From assembly GCF_010811875.1 (NCBI RefSeq), contig NZ_VKHP01000080.1:1-34264 (forward strand): a stretch of DNA of 34,264 nt, in the 5' to 3' direction. Positions 32,868 through 34,264 of the stretch are shown here, one piece after another. Source of the DNA: Bradyrhizobium uaiense (GTDB lineage Bacteria > Pseudomonadota > Alphaproteobacteria > Rhizobiales > Xanthobacteraceae). A model generated the notes under the pieces. The model was not told the origin of the DNA and did not search any database. It saw only the letters and a program-made list of their open reading frames with translations. Every line of letters begins with the position of its first letter. Positions within the stretch are counted from its first letter, which is position 1. The translations under genes were made by a program, and so were the position numbers.

Positions 32868-33737
32868 TCACCAAATCAGATGATCCATCGTCCAGTGCGG
32901 CATCCGCGCCGCTGTGCCGGCCGCGGCCTTGATCGCCTGCGGCAGATCGCTTGCCTGCGCAAGCGTCGCACGGTGCGCGCCGGAGCCGATCAGCAGGGTC
33001 AGCATCCCGGCGGCGCGTCCACCGGCGATATCGTGATCGAGGGAGTCGCCGATGACGAGGATCCGTGCCGGCGGCGGGTGTCCCAATTGATCGCGCGCGG
33101 CAGCAAACATCGGTGGATACGGCTTGCCGACGAACAGCACGGTGCCGCCGAGCGATTGATAGAATGCGGCGAGTGCACCGGGTGCGGGGATCAGCCCCGC
33201 GACGCCGAACATCACGAGGTCCGGGTTGGCGCACAGCATCGGCAGTTGCCGTGCGGCAGCCGCCGTCAGCAGCGTACGCCAGCGCTCCGGCTCGGCCGTA
33301 TCATCGTCGAGCCCGCCGAGCAGGATGAAATCAGCCTCGTACACGGTCGAAGCGACCGTCAGGCCGGTGTCGTCGACGATCGAGCGATCACCGTCGCGCG
33401 AGATCAGGAAGCAGGCACGTCCGAGTTCGGCAAACGGCGCCTGCTCGCGCGCGTGCAGCCCGCGCCAGGTGACCTCACCCGAGGACAACACGCCGTCATA
33501 GGCTTCCGGCGGTAGGCCCAGCGCCGCGAGGCGCCGCTGGTTGCTGCCGGCGCGCTTGCCGGAATTGGACAGGATCAGGATGCGCTTGCCGGCCTCGCGC
33601 AGCCGCGCCACGCAATTCAGCGCCGCGGGGAACACGGCCAGCCCCTCATGCAACGTGCCCCATTGGTCGAGCAGCACATGGTCGAAGCGGTCGGCGATGG
33701 CGTGAAGGCCGGCGATCGCGGTCGCATCGGCCTTCAT
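32868..33737 (-). CDS. HAD-IIA sugar phosphatase-like hydrolase (TIGR01459 type)
   Basis: A 289-residue HAD hydrolase of the NagD-like IIA group. Motif I is LLDQWGTLHEG, with nucleophile Asp24 and Trp where most HADs have the general acid Asp. That D-x-W-G form marks the TIGR01459 group. LILSNSGKR (54-62) is motif II, FVGKPYPPMF (about 207-216) motif III and VIGDSLDHDIAGGRAAG (about 233-249) motif IV. Its ATG overlaps the kinase stop by 4 bases. Because of the Trp, true phosphatase activity should not be assumed. Confidence 0.9.
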   Translation of the reverse strand: MKADATAIAGLHAIADRFDHVLLDQWGTLHEGLAVFPAALNCVARLREAGKRILILSNSGKRAGSNQRRLAALGLPPEAYDGVLSSGEVTWRGLHAREQAPFAELGRACFLISRDGDRSIVDDTGLTVASTVYEADFILLGGLDDDTAEPERWRTLLTAAAARQLPMLCANPDLVMFGVAGLIPAPGALAAFYQSLGGTVLFVGKPYPPMFAAARDQLGHPPPARILVIGDSLDHDIAGGRAAGMLTLLIGSGAHRATLAQASDLPQAIKAAAGTAARMPHWTMDHLIW

Positions 33738-34264
33738 GGCGGGCCTCCGTTCAGTGCGAGCAGCGCGGCGCCGTAGCTTGCTTCGGTCTGCTCGGCGACC
33801 GAGACAGGGACACCGAGCACGCGGTGCCTGATTTTGGTCCATGCATCGTTCTTCGCGCCACCGCCGATCCCGATGACGCGGCGCAGGTGCGGTGCGCCGA
33901 GTCGCGCCAGCTGCCGGTAGGCGAGGGCTTCCACCGAAGCGATGCCTTCGAGCAGGCCCTGGAAGAAGCGGCAGTCTTCCGCCGGGCGCGGCGTGATCCG
34001 CGCTGTGAGCGCCGGATCGGCGATCGGGAAGCGCTCACCGGTCTTTGGCAGCGGATAGTAGTCGAGCCCGGTCGGTGCATCCGGCGTCATCTGCGGTGTC
34101 AGCCGTTCCATCTCGTCGGCGGTGAAATGCAGCAGAAGCGCAGCGCCGCCGGAGTTCGAGGCGCCGCCGGCAAGCCAGCGTTCGCCGATCCGGCGCTCAC
34201 AGCGCGGATCACGCCGCGCCCGGCGGAAGACTGCCGCTTCTTCCAGGGCCAGCGCTTCCCGATC
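33734..34264 (-). CDS. FGGY-family carbohydrate kinase, 3' part only
   Basis: Only the C-terminal portion is in the window; the start lies beyond base 34264. Readable family sequence begins at RWLAGGASNSGG and continues through LDYYPLPKTGERFPIADP and FFQGLLEGIASVEALAYRQL. The ATP-binding loop VIGIGGGAKNDAW and the final EASYGAALLAL follow. It would phosphorylate a sugar or polyol for the aldolase. The frame stays open to 34264, but bases 34182-34264 are an inverted copy of 33955-34035 and encode antisense-like residues (FRRARRDPRCERRIG). The trustworthy part is therefore 33734-34181. Confidence 0.85.
   Translation of the reverse strand, partial: DREALALEEAAVFRRARRDPRCERRIGERWLAGGASNSGGAALLLHFTADEMERLTPQMTPDAPTGLDYYPLPKTGERFPIADPALTARITPRPAEDCRFFQGLLEGIASVEALAYRQLARLGAPHLRRVIGIGGGAKNDAWTKIRHRVLGVPVSVAEQTEASYGAALLALNGGPP
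33955..34264. repeat. 69-bp perfect inverted repeat at the window end
   Basis: Bases 33955-34023 recur as the exact reverse complement at 34182-34250, with a 158-bp spacer. The last 14 bases (34251-34264) are likewise the reverse complement of 34022-34035. The first arm is normal kinase coding sequence; the second replaces the expected kinase sequence. This is more like a fold-back chimera at a contig end than a mobile element, as no transposase or target-site duplication is seen. Confidence 0.85.

Noticed and set aside
34182..34264. Kinase coding sequence continuing to the window end
   Set aside because: The frame stays open but the bases are an inverted copy of downstream kinase sequence, so the residues are not real kinase sequence.
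1..34264. tRNA, rRNA, CRISPR arrays, insertion sequences or phage genes
   Set aside because: Read through for cloverleaf-like ends, regularly spaced repeats, transposase or integrase motifs; none was convincing.

Overview
The window is about 34 kb of GC-rich, densely coding DNA from an alphaproteobacterium, most likely Bradyrhizobium or a close relative in the Nitrobacteraceae. This rests on the codon use, the gene content (Cache-type adenylate cyclase, DUF1254/DUF1214 proteins, AraC, LysR and MarR regulators, aromatic catabolism) and the intergenic palindromes at the left end. No rRNA, tRNA, CRISPR array, transposase or phage gene was seen.

Left region (1-6652): two intergenic palindromes. 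Then two crotonase-family genes flank a gamma-glutamyltransferase-like hydrolase: one crotonase lies downstream of the hydrolase on the minus strand, the other is divergent. A quinone-oxidoreductase-like MDR dehydrogenase, a secreted DUF2066 protein and an AraC regulator follow. CoA-thioester chemistry, possibly of acids released from gamma-glutamyl amides, is the common theme, but the substrate is unknown.

Central region (6653-19090): an AT-richer 427-bp control region separates the AraC gene from a long plus-strand run. It reads: small secreted Gly/Arg-rich protein, formylglycine-generating enzyme, Tat-type arylsulfatase, exported HAD phosphatase, DUF3302 membrane protein, HlyD-type membrane fusion protein, two exported DUF1254/DUF1214 proteins, a broken MetA/SphA-like outer-membrane protein, a dCache class III nucleotide cyclase and a Tat-exported NMT1-like substrate-binding protein. 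Several genes overlap or nearly touch. This is the best candidate for a poorly described multi-gene system: a cytoplasmically matured, exported sulfatase with a periplasmic helper set and a possible ligand-to-cAMP branch.

Aromatic region (19107-29905): a minus-strand operon encodes a Rieske ring-hydroxylating dioxygenase (alpha, beta, ferredoxin), an ACS-family MFS importer and a MarR repressor. The alpha gene carries a frameshift ahead of its Rieske motif. A perfect 20-bp palindrome in the operon promoter is a likely MarR operator. A LysR regulator is divergent from a plus-strand set: class A FAD monooxygenase, alpha/beta hydrolase, MFS transporter and M24 metallopeptidase. No dioxygenase reductase is present.

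Right end (30228-34264): ilvA (threonine ammonia-lyase) converges on a minus-strand sugar-phosphate module of FGGY kinase (cut by the window edge), HAD-IIA phosphatase and class II aldolase. The last 83 bases are an inverted copy of a segment inside the kinase gene, which looks like a contig-end chimera.
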